A stretch of 64,000 bases of DNA, from positions 186,001 through 250,000 of the forward strand of contig NZ_MSCV01000001.1 in assembly GCF_002005105.1 (NCBI RefSeq). Direction: 5' to 3'. The position numbers and the translations under genes were made by a program. Source of the stretch: Methylocaldum sp. 14B (GTDB taxonomy: Bacteria > Pseudomonadota > Gammaproteobacteria > Methylococcales > Methylococcaceae). The first letter of the stretch is position 1. Every line of letters begins with the position of its first letter. Under the pieces are notes generated by a model. That model was not told the origin of the DNA. It made no database searches and saw only the letters and a list, made by a program, of their open reading frames with translations. Of the stretch, positions 52,026 to 61,250 are shown in pieces.

Positions 52026-52065
52026 GCCAAGCTTGGCAGGCTAGGCGCTGCATAGTTTCTACAGG

Positions 52066-53115
52066 CTAATCGACGCGCGCTGCGGCCGTGAGCCTTGGAT
52101 TTTCCGAATACCGCAATGCGATAAACAGGAAAAACTGGGTTCCGAAGATCAGATTGGCCAGGACGAGGTGAATCGGCTGTACGAAAGCCGGAAATCCGAG
52201 ACGATCCAGCGTTACCCCGGTGCCGATGGCGGCTACCACCAAAGCCCCCAAGGCGATGCCGAAGTTTCGAAGCAGGTGTCCGCGTTCGAGGCGTCGTGCC
52301 AGATTCCAGACGAGCCACAGGTTTGTGAAGAGAATGACGGAGGAGAACGAGCGGTGAATGTAGAAAATGATCGGAAATTCCTCCCGCCAAAGGTGGCGCT
52401 CGGCTTGATCGAAGGTCGTGGCGATGACGTCCACCGACTCCCGGATCTGGGTTCCCATGGTGATTTGCAGCAGCGTCATTCCCATCGCTACCGCCAAGAC
52501 CGTTTTGAATCTTGGCGATAGCGCGCCAGTATCGAGCCTCCGTATCGTGTCCTGCTGCGATCTCGCGATCGCGTAGATCAGGAGACACACGATCACGAAA
52601 GCGGTCACCATGTGGGCGGTAATCATGACCGGCCGCAGATTGCTGGCGACGACCGCAGATCCCAGCCAACCCTGAAACCCGACCAATAAGAATACGGATA
52701 AGGCGAGGAAGAAGACCGCCCGGTCTCGTCTCAGATATGGAATCGCATAGAGCAAGGTCAGCAGAATAAGCACTCCGATACTCACACCGATCAACCGATT
52801 GACATATTCGGTCCAGGTCTTGAGCGGATTGAACTCGGTATCCGCATAGCCGCGCTCGGCGTAAATCTCATGGTAATTCGGCGGCAGCTGGGATTCGTCG
52901 GTAGGCGGGACCCAGCGGCCGAAACAGGTGGGCCAGTCGGGGCAGCCCATGCCGGCACCGGATGCCCGTACGATACCGCCGACCAGGATCAGGAAATAAA
53001 CGGCGGCGATCGTAATCAGGCCGATGCGGCGGAACCGTTTGGAAATCGCCGAGTCGGTCGCGTTTGAATGAAAAGCGTTCTGGGGATTGAAGTCGGAAGA
53101 GACCGTATCGTTCAT
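52066..53115 (-). CDS. ctaA: COX15/CtaA family haem A synthase
   Basis: A 349-residue inner-membrane protein with eight hydrophobic segments. GGIVRASGAGMGCPDWPTCF is the family hallmark, and conserved histidines occur in MITAHMVTAF, FYIHRSFSS and VQPIHLVLA. The family oxidises the methyl group of haem O to haem A for cytochrome oxidase. No cox genes or haem O synthase lie nearby, so assignment rests on family alone. It is monocistronic and flanked by repeats. Confidence 0.9.
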   Translation of the reverse strand: MNDTVSSDFNPQNAFHSNATDSAISKRFRRIGLITIAAVYFLILVGGIVRASGAGMGCPDWPTCFGRWVPPTDESQLPPNYHEIYAERGYADTEFNPLKTWTEYVNRLIGVSIGVLILLTLLYAIPYLRRDRAVFFLALSVFLLVGFQGWLGSAVVASNLRPVMITAHMVTAFVIVCLLIYAIARSQQDTIRRLDTGALSPRFKTVLAVAMGMTLLQITMGTQIRESVDVIATTFDQAERHLWREEFPIIFYIHRSFSSVILFTNLWLVWNLARRLERGHLLRNFGIALGALVVAAIGTGVTLDRLGFPAFVQPIHLVLANLIFGTQFFLFIALRYSENPRLTAAARVD

Positions 53116-53259
53116 GACTGATATTTCGACAAGATTGGGATGTTATGTTTGTACGATGCCGGACGGCGAGCCGGTATCGGCGTTCGGAGCGTTTTTCGCC
53201 GCAGTATAGTGGCGTGAATCGGGAACTCGGCACGCACACTCAGAATACATGCGCAAACA

Positions 53260-53361
53260 AGCTTGTAGGTCGGCAATCCTTTGCCGACGACGATGTCGGG
53301 AAGGGATTCCCGACCTACGACAGCCTGGGGCGCTACACCACATCGGAAGATGCTCTAGCGA
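53260..53361. repeat. Family A repeat, partial copy
   Basis: GCTTGTAGGTCGGCAATCCT through GGAAGATGCTCTAGCG; the left end is missing. It separates the haem A synthase start from the stop of the next leftward gene. The stop codon of that gene (53355-53357) lies inside the terminal arm. Confidence 0.78.
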
Positions 53362-53825
53362 GCGGGCATGACCGAAAAGGATTCCGAAATGCTGAAACTG
53401 CGGCTACGAGAACTTTCGGATAAATCCTGATAATACAACCGAATGCGATAGTTTCCGACCGGCAGTCGACCAATTCGATAGGTTCGGTAAAGCCCGGAGC
53501 CGGGGAGGGCGCTTTCCTCCGGTTGAAAGGTATAAAGGCACTGCCCGTAGTGGTTGACGACGATCTCGATTTCGTTTCCTTTCATCCGGGCATCGACACG
53601 GTCGTCGTTGCAACCGCGCCGCGGGTAATAAATCAGGATATCTTCGTTGGCGCGAGGACTATTGGGTTCGATAAAAAGGGTTTCGCCTTGCGCTCCACCG
53701 GGTCCCCGGAAATGTTCTTGGGCGACCGCCGGGAGAGGAAGAAGGCTCAACAAGAATGCCGGTATATGGCGGCGAACTCGGGATAACCGCGTCCATCGAA
53801 GCGTGGAAAAATGGCCGTTAGTCAT
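53355..53825 (-). CDS. Exported protein of unknown function
   Basis: A 156-residue precursor if started at the internal ATG at 53825, which leaves a normal signal peptide (RRHIPAFLLSLLPLPAVAQE). The mature part has strands and two cysteines (RRGCNDDRVDARMKGNEIEI, YGQCLYTFQPEE) and a beta-rich end (GNYRIRLYYQDLSESSRSRS), like small periplasmic proteins. No family is recognised. A family A repeat provides the stop codon, so the native C-terminus may have been replaced. Confidence 0.65.
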   Translation of the reverse strand: MTNGHFSTLRWTRLSRVRRHIPAFLLSLLPLPAVAQEHFRGPGGAQGETLFIEPNSPRANEDILIYYPRRGCNDDRVDARMKGNEIEIVVNHYGQCLYTFQPEESALPGSGLYRTYRIGRLPVGNYRIRLYYQDLSESSRSRSFSISESFSVMPAR

Positions 53826-54387
53826 TGCGCATGCCCAAGACTCGGGTTTCGCGGTAATAGCTGCTTCCCCAGACATATACGTACATCGCGCCGCTAACCA
53901 GCGTCGTCAAAAATACGATCGCGGTCAGGCCGGTGATGAGGCTGGCGGGCAACGACACGAAGCCATGGTGCAGGAGTATGATGAATACCAGAAAGAGCTG
54001 AAGCAATGTATTCACTTTGCTGATCAGGAGCGGTTGCCCTTCGAAGGGCCGCAGCAGGAAGTAATACAGCACTGCACCGGTGAATATCACCAGGTCGCGC
54101 AAGACCACGGTGGCCATGAGCCAAAACGGGAGCAATCCCATAAAGCTCAGCACGATATAAGACGAAACCAGAAGCAGCTTGTCGGCCAAAGGGTCGATAT
54201 AGGAGCCGAGACGGGATTGCCAGTGAAAATGCTTGGCTAGAAAACCGTCCAGAGCATCCGATACACCCGCAATCACGAACAGCGTCAGAGCCCAATCGAA
54301 GCGCTTTTCCAGCATCGAACTGATGACAGGATAGACGAGCAGGATTCGGCAAACCGAAATGATATTGGGTATATGACGTGCTTTCAT
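53818..54387 (-). CDS. pgsA: CDP-alcohol phosphatidyltransferase (PgsA-like)
   Basis: A 189-residue membrane enzyme of phospholipid synthesis, probably CDP-diacylglycerol-glycerol-3-phosphate 3-phosphatidyltransferase. The catalytic motif D-x2-DG-x2-A-x9-G-x3-D-x3-D is complete in SDALDGFLAKHFHWQSRLGS and YIDPLADK. Four or five further hydrophobic segments follow. It is coupled to the upstream DUF2066 gene by a 4-base overlap; together with purM this is a recurrent gammaproteobacterial neighbourhood. Confidence 0.9.
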   Translation of the reverse strand: MKARHIPNIISVCRILLVYPVISSMLEKRFDWALTLFVIAGVSDALDGFLAKHFHWQSRLGSYIDPLADKLLLVSSYIVLSFMGLLPFWLMATVVLRDLVIFTGAVLYYFLLRPFEGQPLLISKVNTLLQLFLVFIILLHHGFVSLPASLITGLTAIVFLTTLVSGAMYVYVWGSSYYRETRVLGMRND

Positions 54388-55421
54388 TCGGCTAATCGGT
54401 AGGTTAACCCGGAAAACTGCCGGTCCTCGTTAGCGACGGGTCTCAACACCCGCCCTAAAGCGAGGGCCTCCTCCAACGACGCCCTGTCGCCGAGTACGTA
54501 TAGCTTAAACAAGGCATGATCGGCGTCCACTCCCATCCACTCCAGCCTTTTGACCTGAGACAGCCGGCTCAGATAGGCGGTTGCGCGATCGGTCGCATCG
54601 AGAGACGACAGGCCGACGATTTTCAATTCCAGAGTCGTTTCCTGCGTGGTACGCGGAATGAACCGTTCGGCCAGGCGGGAGTAGACTCCGGATGTACCCG
54701 ACCGGAGTGCTTCCTGGAGATCGGGAAAGTTTCCCTGCCAAGTCTCGTCGAGATTTTGAAGGTAAATTCGCCAAGCGGCATCCCAGGTGCCCTCCGGTCT
54801 ATGCGACAAGCGTCCGGCGAGCACGGCATCGGTCTCGTATCGAGCGGACGCTTGCTTGACTCGCTCTCCGTTACCGGTTTCCAGGTCGTCGATGCTGAGA
54901 CTCTGTTGGTCGGTCAAATCCCACAAAGGAACCGTCACGGGCAATCCGCTTTCCTCCGCTGCGGCACGTAGCGCGCGGTCGATCTCCGGCATTTGATCGG
55001 CCACGAAAATCGATTTTTCCGCATTATCCTCAATCGAAAGCCATACCAGCACTTCGGGTCGCTGTTCTCCCCAAGGACTGATGTTCGATTTACGCAAGGT
55101 GTCGTTAATGCGCGGCGAATCGAACTCCACGCGCAAATAGTCGAGCGGCGCATCGGTGTCCGACTTGGTTATGTACTCGTATTGCAGAACGAAATGGTCG
55201 GGTTTTTCCAGCATGGAGCGTACGGCCTTGGACTGCATGGCATCGGTCCTGACCAATCGCTTGAGGACTTGCTCAAGAGCTTTGCGGATGTCTTCGTTAC
55301 GTGTCGATTCATCTTTGCTCTGTACGGCGACGTCCATTCGATACAATCCTTTTATTTCCGCGGCCATAAGGTTGGGACAAACCATTATGAGCCACAAACT
55401 GACTAGGGCGACGAGGCGCAC
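54384..55421 (-). CDS. DUF2066 domain protein, exported
   Basis: A 345-residue protein with an N-terminal signal peptide (RLVALVSLWLIMVCPNLMAA). The DUF2066 start is EIKGLYRMDVAVQSKDESTR, then EDIRKALEQVLKRLVRTDAM, and the later section WLSIEDNAEKSIFVADQMPE is also family-typical. Function is unknown. Divergent from purM; the intergenic stretch (55422-55587) must hold both promoters. Confidence 0.92.
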   Translation of the reverse strand: MRLVALVSLWLIMVCPNLMAAEIKGLYRMDVAVQSKDESTRNEDIRKALEQVLKRLVRTDAMQSKAVRSMLEKPDHFVLQYEYITKSDTDAPLDYLRVEFDSPRINDTLRKSNISPWGEQRPEVLVWLSIEDNAEKSIFVADQMPEIDRALRAAAEESGLPVTVPLWDLTDQQSLSIDDLETGNGERVKQASARYETDAVLAGRLSHRPEGTWDAAWRIYLQNLDETWQGNFPDLQEALRSGTSGVYSRLAERFIPRTTQETTLELKIVGLSSLDATDRATAYLSRLSQVKRLEWMGVDADHALFKLYVLGDRASLEEALALGRVLRPVANEDRQFSGLTYRLAE

Positions 55422-55587
55422 GAAGATCCTCCCGCAGGTTGGCGAAGAGCGTTGTACAATATCACAATCCCTTAGAGCAGCTAAAACACTCTATGTCCGT
55501 TCGACCAGTCTGGATTTCACTTGAATGGACACTGGTTTTTGGCTTTTTAGAGTTCTTTTTTCCGAATTGATATCCCGGAGATTCAGC

Positions 55588-56637
55588 TTGACCGATTCCA
55601 AAACCGAATCCCTCGATTACAAAAGCGCCGGTGTCGACATCGAGGCCGGTAATGCACTCGTAGAGCGGATTAAACCGTTTGCCGCAAGAACTCGCGTTCC
55701 CGGCGTGCTGGCCGGACTCGGGGGATTCGGCTCGCTGTTCGAGCTTCCGGTAGGCCGTTACAGGCAGCCGGTTTTGGTCGCCGGCACCGACGGGGTGGGC
55801 ACGAAACTGCGATTGGCCATCGATAGCGGACAGCATGGCGGCGTCGGCATCGACTTGGTTGCGATGTGTGTTAACGATATCGTCGTTCAGGGCGCCGAGC
55901 CTTTGTTTTTTCTCGATTATTACGCCACCGGCAAACTCGAGGTGGATGTCGCCGCCTCAGTGATCCAAGGCGTCGGCAAGGGCTGCGAATTGGCCGGGTG
56001 CGCCCTGGTGGGGGGCGAAACCGCGGAGATGCCGGGGATGTACGGCACAGGCGATTACGATTTGGCCGGCTTTTGCGTGGGCATAGTGGAGAAGGATGAG
56101 ATTCTCGACGGAAGCCGGGTCCGTCCGGGCGACAAACTGCTCGGCCTGGCGTCTTCCGGACCGCACTCGAACGGCTATTCCTTGATCCGCAAGATCGTGG
56201 ACCGCGAAGGCCGCCGCCTGGATGAATCATTGGACGGAAAGCCCTTGGGCGAATGGTTGCTCGAGCCGACCCGGATCTACGTAAAGCCATTGCTGCAACT
56301 CATGCGTCAAATCAGGGTTCATGCCCTGGCCCATATCACCGGCGGCGGAATCACGGAAAACCTGCCGCGGGTTTTGCCGGATCGCTCGGAGGCGGTGGTC
56401 GACCCGTTCGCGTGGCCGAGACCGGCCGTGTTCCGCTGGCTGCAGGAAAAAGGCGGGGTAGAGGACGGCGAGATGCTGCGCACCTTCAATTGCGGCATCG
56501 GCATGATCGTCTGCGTCGCGCCGGAAGACGAAGAGAACGCCCGTGCGCTGCTCACCGCTGCCGGCGAGACCGTGTATACCATCGGCGAGATCGCATCGGC
56601 TGATGGCGGTCCTCGGGTCAGGTACGTCCAGCCCTAG
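55588..56637 (+). CDS. purM: Phosphoribosylformylglycinamidine cyclo-ligase (AIR synthetase)
   Basis: A 349-residue enzyme of purine synthesis (FGAM + ATP to AIR). I chose the TTG at 55588, since CCGGAG stands 7 bases upstream and the resulting [20 protein letters not shown] aligns with the usual PurM start (E. coli 345 residues); an ATG at 55525 would add 21 unrelated residues. [40 protein letters not shown] and [20 protein letters not shown] are diagnostic. No purN follows. Confidence 0.96.
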   Translation: MTDSKTESLDYKSAGVDIEAGNALVERIKPFAARTRVPGVLAGLGGFGSLFELPVGRYRQPVLVAGTDGVGTKLRLAIDSGQHGGVGIDLVAMCVNDIVVQGAEPLFFLDYYATGKLEVDVAASVIQGVGKGCELAGCALVGGETAEMPGMYGTGDYDLAGFCVGIVEKDEILDGSRVRPGDKLLGLASSGPHSNGYSLIRKIVDREGRRLDESLDGKPLGEWLLEPTRIYVKPLLQLMRQIRVHALAHITGGGITENLPRVLPDRSEAVVDPFAWPRPAVFRWLQEKGGVEDGEMLRTFNCGIGMIVCVAPEDEENARALLTAAGETVYTIGEIASADGGPRVRYVQP

Positions 56638-56665
56638 TACGCAATGCTACTGTTCAGGAAGATTT

Positions 56666-57391
56666 ATGGAACTTAGTGTCGTTGTGCCGGTTCACAACGA
56701 GGAAGACAACGTTGAACCGCTGATCGCCGAAATCGATCGAGCCTTGATCGATGCGGGAAATTACGAAGTGATTTTCGTGGATGACGGCAGCACCGACAAT
56801 ACCCTGACCCGCCTTGACGGTTTGCGAGCGCAGTACCCGCGGCTGCGCGTTCTGTGTCACCGACGCTGCTGCGGGCAAAGCACCGCCTTGCTGACCGGCG
56901 TTCGCGCAGCCCGCGGACGAATCATCGCGACCCTGGACGGCGACGGGCAAAATAATCCTGCCGATATACCGAAATTGATCTCGGCCCTGAAGTCTATGGA
57001 CCAGGACGGAATGAAGGCCATGGTGGCGGGACTTCGCAAGCGCCGCAAGGATACCGGCTGGCGGCGGTTTTCCTCCAAAGTTGCTAATGCCGTGCGCAGT
57101 TCGCTGCTTCACGATAATACGCCGGATACGGGATGCGGGCTCAAGGTGTTCTCGCGCGAGTTGTTTCTTTCCCTGCCGTATTTCGACCATATGCACCGTT
57201 TCCTTCCCGCGCTTGTTCAGCGGGCCGGAGGAAAAGTCGTGTCGGTGGAAGTCGATCATCGGCCCCGTGTGCGCGGTGTGTCCAAATATGGCACCTGGCA
57301 CCGGCTATGGGTCGGCATTGTCGACCTGTGCGGGGTGATGTGGCTGCAACGGCGCGCACGCTTTCCTGAAGTGAAGGAAGTGGGCGGTTAA
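56666..57391 (+). CDS. Glycosyltransferase family 2, dolichol-phosphate-mannose-synthase-like
   Basis: A 241-residue GT-A fold enzyme. The N-terminal SVVVPVHNEEDNVEPLIAEI, metal-binding EVIFVDDGSTDNTL, and TLDGDGQNNPADIPKLI with the DxD-like D-G-D are in place. Such proteins transfer sugars to polyprenyl phosphate or lipids. Only one possible C-terminal hydrophobic stretch (GIVDLCGVMWL) is visible, so it is mostly cytosolic. An AGGAAG site precedes its ATG, and 28 bases separate it from purM. Substrate unknown. Confidence 0.87.
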   Translation: MELSVVVPVHNEEDNVEPLIAEIDRALIDAGNYEVIFVDDGSTDNTLTRLDGLRAQYPRLRVLCHRRCCGQSTALLTGVRAARGRIIATLDGDGQNNPADIPKLISALKSMDQDGMKAMVAGLRKRRKDTGWRRFSSKVANAVRSSLLHDNTPDTGCGLKVFSRELFLSLPYFDHMHRFLPALVQRAGGKVVSVEVDHRPRVRGVSKYGTWHRLWVGIVDLCGVMWLQRRARFPEVKEVGG

Positions 57392-57462
57392 AGGTCTTTA
57401 TCTCCCGGGCGAGATGGCGTAAGTTTTTAGATTTAATTCGCATAAGAACAAAGGAAAATAAT

Positions 57463-57837
57463 ATGAGACCGAATCCCGTCCTACATGCAGTTGTCGTTTT
57501 TTCCGTAGTCTGGGCCGGAGTGGGCCGGGCTGAGGAACCGAAGATGCCGCCTCGCCAAGTGCTTTTGGAGAAAGCCCTCGAGCTGCCAACCAATAAGGTC
57601 AATTCGCGGGTCATTCGGGTCATTTTCCCGGAGGGTTACAAGACACCTTTGCATACGCATGAAGGGCCGGGGCCTCGTTACGTCGTGAAGGGCAAGGTGA
57701 AAATCGAGGAAGGCGGCCAGGTTCGCGAATACGGGCCCGGAGAAGTGTTTTGGGAATCCGGTCAATGGATGACGGCGGAAAATGTCGGGCAAGGCGAGGC
57801 CGAGGTCATCATCATGGAATTGGCGGCGCCTAAGTAA
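57463..57837 (+). CDS. Exported cupin-domain protein
   Basis: A 124-residue precursor with a signal peptide (VLHAVVVFSVVWAGVGRA) followed by a cupin barrel. The metal-binding motifs are G-x5-H-x-H-x(n)-E/R (EGYKTPLHTHEGPGPRYVVK) and GPGEVFWESGQWMTAENVGQ; the second motif has no histidine, so metal binding may be partial. Periplasmic location. Function and ligand unknown. Confidence 0.82.
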   Translation: MRPNPVLHAVVVFSVVWAGVGRAEEPKMPPRQVLLEKALELPTNKVNSRVIRVIFPEGYKTPLHTHEGPGPRYVVKGKVKIEEGGQVREYGPGEVFWESGQWMTAENVGQGEAEVIIMELAAPK

Positions 57838-57903
57838 GCAAGATATTTGCCCATGGGAAGCGGAACGATCCGGTGGGCACACGTCATCCAAGGGGCGGCG
57901 CAG

Positions 57904-58758
57904 CTATTTTGGATTCAGGCCGCTTTGCTTCTCCGGCGCAGAAGGAGGAGCAGCATCCAAAGCGGCACTAATCTGCAAATTGGTTAGCCAACCGTGAACA
58001 CGGTTGACCAGAAATTCTCCGATGTCTTGCCATCCGTGATCGGGCTCATTCAGAACCAGCAACCGATAGGACGGATTGGTTTTCATGGCGGCCCGCTTGC
58101 GGGACGCTTCGTCGTCCATCGGCACCGATATTCGGCTGCTTAGAATTTCAAGTATAGGCAAGCGGATGGCGCTCAGGCTATCGGGGGAGATCGGCGGTGG
58201 ATCGAGCTTCCGCACGGGGGCCGGGTCGATCAGCACCGCGGCCTTCACGGCTCCGTCGGGCGAATCGGCGAGATAGCTCAATGCCGTCCATGCTCCGATA
58301 TCGTGGGCCAGCAAGGCGATATTCCCGATTTTTTTCTGCTTGAGAAACTCCACGCTGGATTGCAGCCTTGCGATCGTTTCTGCAAGAAGATTCGCATGGC
58401 CTTGCAGATCGTCGGCGTCCGATATGGGCATCGCCAAAGACAAACTGCTCCAGCCGTGTACCGGCAAGCCTAGTCGGAGCGGACGAATAAGATCGGCCGC
58501 ATCCTGATTCGAATGTCTCCCATGCAGCAGGATGACGCCGCCGCGTACGTCTTTCGATACTGCCTCTCGGTATAGTCCCTGAAATCCCAGATCGGACGCT
58601 TCCAGCCGAATCGCTTCGTCCGGGTGTGTACGAGTCCCGATATCGTCGGCGATTTGACGCTCCCGATGCACATCCGTTGCCAAGGTCTCGCTACTCGCCA
58701 GACACGCCGAAATCGAGATAATCAAAATTTGCTTACAGAGGCGGGTTTTTGAACACAA
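57904..58758 (-). CDS. DUF3530 family alpha/beta-hydrolase-like exported protein
   Basis: A 284-residue precursor when started at the TTG at 58758, which has GAGGA 8 bases upstream and begins a signal peptide (LCKQILIISISACLASSETL). The upstream ATG at 58860 would add a polar 34-residue extension. The fold signs are GGVILLHGRHSNQDAADLIR (oxyanion strand), NIALLAHDIGAWTALSYLAD (nucleophile elbow-like AHDIGA, with Asp in place of Ser) and NEPDHGWQDI (His). The atypical elbow makes esterase activity doubtful. DUF3530 function is unknown. Confidence 0.8.
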   Translation of the reverse strand: MCSKTRLCKQILIISISACLASSETLATDVHRERQIADDIGTRTHPDEAIRLEASDLGFQGLYREAVSKDVRGGVILLHGRHSNQDAADLIRPLRLGLPVHGWSSLSLAMPISDADDLQGHANLLAETIARLQSSVEFLKQKKIGNIALLAHDIGAWTALSYLADSPDGAVKAAVLIDPAPVRKLDPPPISPDSLSAIRLPILEILSSRISVPMDDEASRKRAAMKTNPSYRLLVLNEPDHGWQDIGEFLVNRVHGWLTNLQISAALDAAPPSAPEKQSGLNPK

Positions 58759-58888
58759 ATTGTTTCCTCGAAAAAGGCCAAAAGGTATGAAGCGTTCAGC
58801 GGTCCGGCGATTTCGATTGGTGTAAACTGGCCGGAGCCAATGCGCTACGAAGCCGAACAATCCTCTTCAGTGTACCGGAGCGTCACCC

Positions 58889-60349
58889 ATGGAAACACTC
58901 TCTGAAACCATCGATGGTCTTCCCAATATCTCGGGGTCGGAATCTTTGATCGAACAGGCGATTCGAAACCGGCCGGACACGGTCTTCCAGAATTCCAGTC
59001 CAATCGAGTTCGGCCGCATCAAGAGCGCCGCCGCGATCGCGCTGCACATGCATCAGCCTTTGATTCCGGCCGGTGGCGGGGATCCGTCCACCGCCAAGAT
59101 CATCAGCAACCTCAAGCACATGATGGAGAATCAGCATATCGGCGATAACCATAACGCCCCGGTTTTCCACTGGTGCTACAAGCGTATGGGCGAGTTCGTG
59201 CCGCAACTGATACATGAGGGCAAGGAACCGAGGGTCATGCTGGAATACTCGGGAACCCTGTTCTACGGCCTGCGCGAGATGGGCTTGCACGACGTGTTCG
59301 ACAATCTCAAGACGATCACCGTAAATCCGGATTACCGCCGTGCCGTCGAATGGCTGGGCGCGCCCTGGGGCCATGCCGTAGCGCCGTCAACACCGGTTCA
59401 GGATTACCGTCTGCACGTCAAAGCCTGGCAGCATCATTTCGCCGCCATTTTCGGCGTTGAGGCTTTGACGCGGGTGCGGGGTTTCTCGCCTTCCGAGATG
59501 GCGCTGCCGAATCATCCGGATGTCGCCTACGAATTCGTGAAGACGCTCCGGGATTGCGGCTATACGTGGGTTCTGGTGCAGGAGCATACCGTCGAGCGTC
59601 CCGAAAACGGCTGGGGACCGGAGCACAAGCATTTGCCGCATCGGCTGGTTTGCACCAATTCGGAAGGCGAAAGCGTCAGCATCATCGCGATCATCAAGAC
59701 CCAGGGCAGCGATACCAAGCTGGTGGCGCAGATGCAGCCTTACTACGAGGCCAGAAGCCTGTCCCGCTGGGATCTGGCCGGAAAATCGGTCCCGCCGCTG
59801 GTGACGCAAATCGCCGATGGCGAGAACGGCGGCGTGATGATGAACGAATTTCCGCCGAAGTTCATGGAGGTGGTCCGCGAGGCCAGCGGGTCGGAAACGC
59901 CGCTCATGAACGTGACCGAATACCTGGAATTTTTAGCCGACACGGGGATAGCAGAAAGCGATTTCCCGACGGTACAACCCTTGTTTCAAAAAATGATTTG
60001 GGACCGTTTCAAACCCGGCGACGGTGCCGAAAAGCTGGAAAAAATCATCGAGGAGATCAAGAAAGAAGATCACCGGTTTCACATGGAGGGCGGCAGCTGG
60101 ACCAGCGATATTTCCTGGGTGAAAGGCTATGAGAACGTATTGGGCCCCATGGAAGAAGCCAGCGCACTGTTTTACGAGAAGGTCCTGAAAAAAGGTGCGC
60201 CGACCGACGATCCGCGTTATCGGAATGCACTGTTCCATTTGATGACGGCTCAAACCAGTTGCTACCGGTACTGGGGGCAAGGTCTGTGGACGGATTACGG
60301 CCGAGAGATTTGCCGACGGGCGACGGAGATCTTCAACAGCGATTTCTGA
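58889..60349 (+). CDS. Glycoside hydrolase family 57 protein
   Basis: A 486-residue GH57-type protein. The start of the catalytic domain ALHMHQPLIPAGGGD carries the conserved HxHQP-like motif; EFVPQLIHEGKEPRVMLEYS and GFSPSEMALPNHPDVAYEFV follow, with a Glu in the position of the family nucleophile. GH57 enzymes act on alpha-glucans (amylase, branching enzyme, 4-alpha-glucanotransferase). No glycogen genes lie alongside. It stands alone and ends at a terminator. Specific activity cannot be read. Confidence 0.85.
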   Translation: METLSETIDGLPNISGSESLIEQAIRNRPDTVFQNSSPIEFGRIKSAAAIALHMHQPLIPAGGGDPSTAKIISNLKHMMENQHIGDNHNAPVFHWCYKRMGEFVPQLIHEGKEPRVMLEYSGTLFYGLREMGLHDVFDNLKTITVNPDYRRAVEWLGAPWGHAVAPSTPVQDYRLHVKAWQHHFAAIFGVEALTRVRGFSPSEMALPNHPDVAYEFVKTLRDCGYTWVLVQEHTVERPENGWGPEHKHLPHRLVCTNSEGESVSIIAIIKTQGSDTKLVAQMQPYYEARSLSRWDLAGKSVPPLVTQIADGENGGVMMNEFPPKFMEVVREASGSETPLMNVTEYLEFLADTGIAESDFPTVQPLFQKMIWDRFKPGDGAEKLEKIIEEIKKEDHRFHMEGGSWTSDISWVKGYENVLGPMEEASALFYEKVLKKGAPTDDPRYRNALFHLMTAQTSCYRYWGQGLWTDYGREICRRATEIFNSDF

Positions 60350-60373
60350 ACGAGTTTCGCGAGGCGCGAAAGA

Positions 60374-60397
60374 AGCGGGCTGTACAGCCCGCTTTTT
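60374..60397 (+). terminator. Terminator after the GH57 gene
   Basis: AGCGGGCTGT and its reverse complement form a 20-base palindrome (60374-60393) followed by T's to 60397. It lies 25 bases after the GH57 stop. Confidence 0.85.
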
Positions 60398-60408
60398 GCT
60401 TGGACCGA

Positions 60409-60927
60409 TCAAATCGGTAACTCGGAATTCGGCACGCCTATGGAAAAATGTTGCTGAATGATTTTCCAGTTGCCGTGTTCTTTCCTGAACACCAGGCTCA
60501 AGCGGAACGGTACATCACCGTTCGCGAAGTGCCAAACCGCCTGCTCGGCGGCCCAGGCAACCGCGCCCCGGTGCCCGACTTGGAGATTGACCGGCGAAAC
60601 CACCGGCAATCCGCCATTCTCGTAACCGATAGACGCCAGAAAATCGAAAATGCCTTGCCACCAGGCTACGATCGCGTCGTGGCCGACGAAGACCTCGGGG
60701 GTATCGGTGCCCAAGGCCAAGGCATCCGGCGAACGCGAGGTGATGAATTCCATGAAGTCGATATCGCCGGTCGTGGATGCATTATGGAACTGCATTATCA
60801 ACCCTTTGATCTCGTCGTCGACGGCATCGGCGCGAACGGCTTGCGGTGCGGCAAAAGCGAGCATGAATCCGCATACGGTGGCTATTAATGGAAAAATGAT
60901 GAATTTCGAGCGCGATGAGTTAGTCAT
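60409..60927 (-). CDS. Exported SnoaL/NTF2-like protein
   Basis: A 172-residue precursor with a signal peptide (SKFIIFPLIATVCGFMLAFA). The mature protein has an NTF2-like cone fold: EIKGLIMQFHNASTTGDIDF, GHDAIVAWWQGIFDFLASIG and FRLSLVFRKEHGNWKIIQQH. The family includes binding proteins and a few enzymes; the ligand here is unknown. Convergent with GH57 and divergent from nothing obvious upstream. Confidence 0.85.
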   Translation of the reverse strand: MTNSSRSKFIIFPLIATVCGFMLAFAAPQAVRADAVDDEIKGLIMQFHNASTTGDIDFMEFITSRSPDALALGTDTPEVFVGHDAIVAWWQGIFDFLASIGYENGGLPVVSPVNLQVGHRGAVAWAAEQAVWHFANGDVPFRLSLVFRKEHGNWKIIQQHFSIGVPNSELPI

Positions 60928-61250
60928 TCCTGTAGTCCTTCGATGTAATGAAATCTATGGGAAATTGAAGGCTGGCTTTGTCCAATTCCTTATGCGACGC
61001 CTCCCAAGCGACCTCCCTTCGATTCGGATTCTAGAGGGCTTGATCTCCGCCGGAAGTGAACTATTCACGCGAATCGAGGCGCTTGCTCGCCGCCGGAAAA
61101 TCGGTGCGGCGCGCTGGCGGGATATGAATCGATTTGTCGAGATAAGATGGAACAGCGGCCGATAATCGGCTTATCGGCCATGATGGCAGGAAAAGCGAAG
61201 GAGGCGGAGAATAGATCTCCGCCCGTGGCTTCGTTGGATGTGAGAAAGTG
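60928..61250. other. Intergenic region downstream of ftsH
   Basis: 323 bases without a supported gene. GGCCGATAA (61157-61165) pairs with TTATCGGCC (61171-61179) and GGCGGAG with CTCCGCC near 61204-61225; neither is followed by a T run, so neither is a textbook terminator. I see nothing else. Confidence 0.4.
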